Both the position numbers and the translations under genes were made by a program. From assembly GCA_019096195.1 (NCBI GenBank), contig JAGTXK010000219.1, positions 1,116,001 through 1,180,000 on the forward strand: a stretch of DNA of 64,000 nucleotides. Direction: 5' to 3'. The notes beneath the pieces were generated by a model that did no database searches, had not been told where the DNA came from, and was given only the letters and a program-made list of their open reading frames with translations. Below, piece by piece: positions 61,346-64,000 of this stretch (within the stretch, counting starts at the first letter, position 1; each line of letters begins with the position of its first letter). Origin of the DNA: Boletus sp. NGJ. Taxonomy: Eukaryota > Basidiomycota > Agaricomycetes > Boletales > Boletaceae.

Positions 61346-63153
61346 TCAAGAAGCTCCTCGCTTCTCAATGGACGGCCATGTACGAAAAATATCCTCAGCG
61401 CGCTGGCGCAACTTATTTCTATCTCCAAATGGTATTTCGAACAGTTCAGAGAGCTGCTTGACGCTCTCACGCAGCTCCGGAATCTAAGGGGTTAGCAGTG
61501 AGTGAACTGCACCGACATTTGGGTTCAGACTAACCATTGAAATGCTTTCGTCCAGGCTGTCTTTCACTGATTCTATTTCCGCGAGGATGACACTCAAAAT
61601 CTCTAGATCCTACATAGGAACGAGGAGTGTGATGAAGGTATGTATCCAGCGGAACGCGCGAGCTCACCTCCTCCTTGACACGTACTTTTCCCTTGACGAG
61701 GCGTTGCAGAGCGGTAATCCAACCGCTCATCTGTTCCTCGTCGTCGGCGTCAAAAGTTGGCTTTGTCGGGGAATCCACGTCGTTGAGCTGGTTTCCCGGC
61801 AAAAGATCCATACTGGTATCAGCGGGTGGAATGTCAGGAGACTGGCTTGTAATATGAGTGCTGGGGATGGCACTCGCGCCCTCTTCCGCAGCAGAGGCGG
61901 AGATAACCGATGCGGTCGATTCACTGGCGTCTGGAGTGAGCTCTCTATCAAGTTCACCGAACGGAACAAAAAGGTCGTGATCAGCCTGAGAATACATTCA
62001 TGTTAGCCCCAGAGTGTACAGCATCATTTTGGTGCGTGAAACTTACGCGTCTGGGCCGGGCGATCCTGTCCGTTCGCACGGTAGCGTTCTCGCCGAAAAT
62101 GGCGCCCAACCGTTGCCTGAACTTGGCTCCGCGGGATAGATAGGGTGTAAGCACGCTTTTTTCGGGATTCCCCAACGTCGGCATATGCCATTCATTTCCT
62201 ACCAGGGTCGAAGGCGGTGCGCAACCTTTGCCAGGAGAGCCGGCAGTACGGTCGCCCTCGTCGACGGTCATGCGGACGTCCTCAGGCTCGGGAAAACGTC
62301 CAATCTGCGCCGGAATAAAATAGTCTTCACCTCTGACGATGATGTCCATCTCAGCATCCCAGCTAATCGGCGCATGTACTGTCCCAAGGGCTGCGTCAAT
62401 TAATTCAGGGTTTGCTTCGTATTGGATTGGCTTGAGTTGTTTAACCAGTCGTTCGGGTGGTGGGATGTCCTCGGAATTGGTCTCCGAAGCGTTCGCGGTC
62501 TTCACTTGCGTGTGCCATCTCTTCAAGGGCGTGCGGATGAGACGCGTGTTTAATCGAAACCGCTCGTCTTCAGCTTCGGTAGTCTCGGCGTCCGTTTGCG
62601 GTGCGCTCGACGCATCGTCAGGCTGACGTGACGCCAGCGTGCGAGACCGACGGGGGGAGATCTCCTCGGTATGTCTGTTCGCATCAAACGTACGCGCCAA
62701 AGCGTCCACCAAACTGAGCACTCGCGCGCTCGAAGCGGAAGCGGGCCTTGATTGTGTTTGAGATCTATACTGTTTGTATTGGCCCGGGAGCGGCTTTGTT
62801 GTGATGAGGATGCCATCAAACCGGGCTCTCTTTGCCTTGGAGGGTTTCGACTCAGACGAAGATTTCAGTGTCTGCCCAGCAGTCATGGTTGCCTGAGCAT
62901 TGGCTGGCAGTTCCCCGAGCTGTTTCATTGCTGAGCCAGTCGCTTTCTTCAAGATCGAGGGTCCATCATTAACATCTGCCAGTGGGTCTGAGCCTGATGG
63001 ACCTCCAGCATCTCCGAGTGCGCTGAGTGGTGTCCAAGATGGGAGGTCAGGCACTAATACCTGACTGGGTGAGGTAGTAGATTTGTGTATGTCTTCATCA
63101 TGAGTGATATGTTCAAAATTTGAGCTAAGCACAGGTGGTTCTGTCTGACTCAT
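61346..63153 (-). CDS. Unknown protein, disordered with C-terminal coiled-coil-like end
   Basis: I do not recognise the family. The ATG at 63153 (or 63174, in frame) opens MSQTEPPVLSSNFEHITHDED. Ser/Pro-rich sequence follows with a basic patch (KPSKAKRARFDGILITTKPLPG). A more ordered centre reads HAPISWDAEMDIIVRGEDYFIPAQIGRFPEP, followed by RGAKFRQRLGAIFGENATVRTDRIARPRRVSF. After introns near 61985-62045, 61615-61668 and 61485-61535 the end forms a likely coiled coil: DLEILSVILAEIESVKDSL, then IPELRESVKQLSELFEI, ending TWPSIEKRGAS. The layout suggests a nuclear or chromosome-associated scaffold, which is only a guess. Confidence 0.65.
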
Positions 63154-63174
63154 GGACAATGTCTTGAAAAGCAT

Positions 63175-64000
63175 GGTCAGAATTGTGAATGAGCAATCAC
63201 TTATAAAGATACCTCATGATCAGGCATATCATGCACACTGGCAGCTTCAGTGAATTGTCTTGGAGTAGCTGTCACAAACAGGGTTGTAAGTATCAACAAG
63301 TTGAAAAAAAGAGCATACAGTAAGGTTGTAGTGCAAGTGGTGATGTGCTTATGGCCTGCTTTAATTGTTGGGGATTCAAAGAGAGAGCCATTGTTTGGGC
63401 CAATCCTGATCTTTAACAAGAATCAGATCTTACACTTCTTTGTATGATATAGAGGTTTGAGCTTACTTGCAAAGCTCAGATGCTAACTATGTATGATATA
63501 ATGTGAATCATCCAATTTGAGTGTTTTTACTGAACAAAATCTAAACCCACCTTCAGCAGTCAATAATGCTAAGCACAGTTGGTAGGAATGAAAGAAGTGT
63601 GAGAATTGATGCAGCTAAACACAATGGCTTTATAATACATTTTGTTATTTGTTTACATGTATTGTATGTTATTTGGAGTATTATATAGTAACCAATGTTT
63701 CACGCAACTGCTCAATATATTAATATGCTATTTTAAATACCTAACATGAAACAACAAACACTACCCAGATCTAAACTTGTATTTTACTTTCTCTTGTGGG
63801 ATATTCAAGGTGGGATGGCAGCTATTGAAACCAAATCAACATTAAAAAAATCACATATCAATACAAAAGAAAGCTCATTTTTGAATGTTGCTTTTTGTAA
63901 AATTTCACTAACATCAAAAAGTCTTGGCAAGCCTAGACTTCTATATACAGTATATAGTTATGTACCTTAATTATGACATCATTATGATGTTGCTATAATA
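63175..64000. other. AT-rich terminal segment of unknown nature
   Basis: Composition drops sharply to about one-third G+C after the preceding gene and stays there to the window edge. There are frequent TATA/ATAT runs and no reading frame with a recognisable domain. It could be the edge of a repeat or another AT-rich block. The window ends before any terminal structure can be seen. Confidence 0.6.

Overview
The window is nuclear DNA of a filamentous fungus, almost certainly a basidiomycete of the Agaricomycotina type. Its genes are compact and split by many introns of about 45-60 nt. These introns have GT-AG ends and CTRAY-like branch sites close to the acceptor. The products match fungal families throughout: Enp1, Nop9, Nop58, Krr1, Erg27, an Ssk1 response regulator and an Ale1-type acyltransferase. 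I cannot name the genus from sequence alone. I count about 30 protein-coding loci. I see no tRNA, rRNA, CRISPR array or recognisable transposon.

Layout, left to right. 0-6.3 kb: the tail of an unknown gene, UXS1 (-), ENP1 (+), and a membrane-anchored alpha/beta hydrolase (-). 6.3-15 kb: NOP9 (-), the tRNA thiolase NCS6/CTU1 (+), ERG27 (-), NOP58 (-). 15-18.4 kb: a decayed secreted serine carboxypeptidase gene, then a gene-poor stretch with a 72-bp spacerless palindrome. 18.4-28.1 kb: the elongation factor EAF (-), KRR1 (-), an NCBP3-like gene (+), ESF2 (+), ARS2/SERRATE (+). 28.4-38.3 kb: SSK1 (+), a KDM3-type JmjC demethylase (+), a small unknown gene (+). 38.3-45.3 kb: RPC40/RPAC1 (-), NUG1 (+), a large GroES/MDR-like protein (+). 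46.3-56.7 kb: a Tra2-like SR protein (-), RPL18 (+), WDR89 (-), two membrane proteins of unknown role (+), the lysophospholipid acyltransferase (+), a small unknown gene (+). 57.9-63.2 kb: calcineurin B (-), mitochondrial MSS1/GTPBP3 (+), an unknown coiled-coil-ended protein (-). The last 0.8 kb turns abruptly AT-rich.

Two themes stand out. First, eight of about 30 genes serve ribosome production: ENP1, NOP9, NOP58, KRR1, ESF2, NUG1, RPL18 and RPC40. ARS2, an NCBP3-like gene, EAF, Tra2 and KDM3 add RNA and chromatin functions, and NCS6 and MSS1 both act on the tRNA wobble uridine. Second, many genes lie head to head over very short gaps (69-285 bp): UXS1/ENP1, NOP9/NCS6, KRR1/NCBP3, RPC40/NUG1, TRA2/RPL18, WDR89/unknown and CNB1/MSS1. 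These gaps look like bidirectional promoters.

The most unusual single observation is in KRR1. The conserved D-H-W-K junction can be read only if a one-nucleotide exon (a single T at 21383) lies between two orthodox introns of 52 and 46 nt. Each of these introns has a GTGAGCG donor, a CTAAC branch site and an AG acceptor. Other splicing oddities are a GC-AG intron inside the acidic pocket of the SSK1 receiver domain, and first coding exons that consist of the ATG alone in both genes of the TRA2/RPL18 pair.
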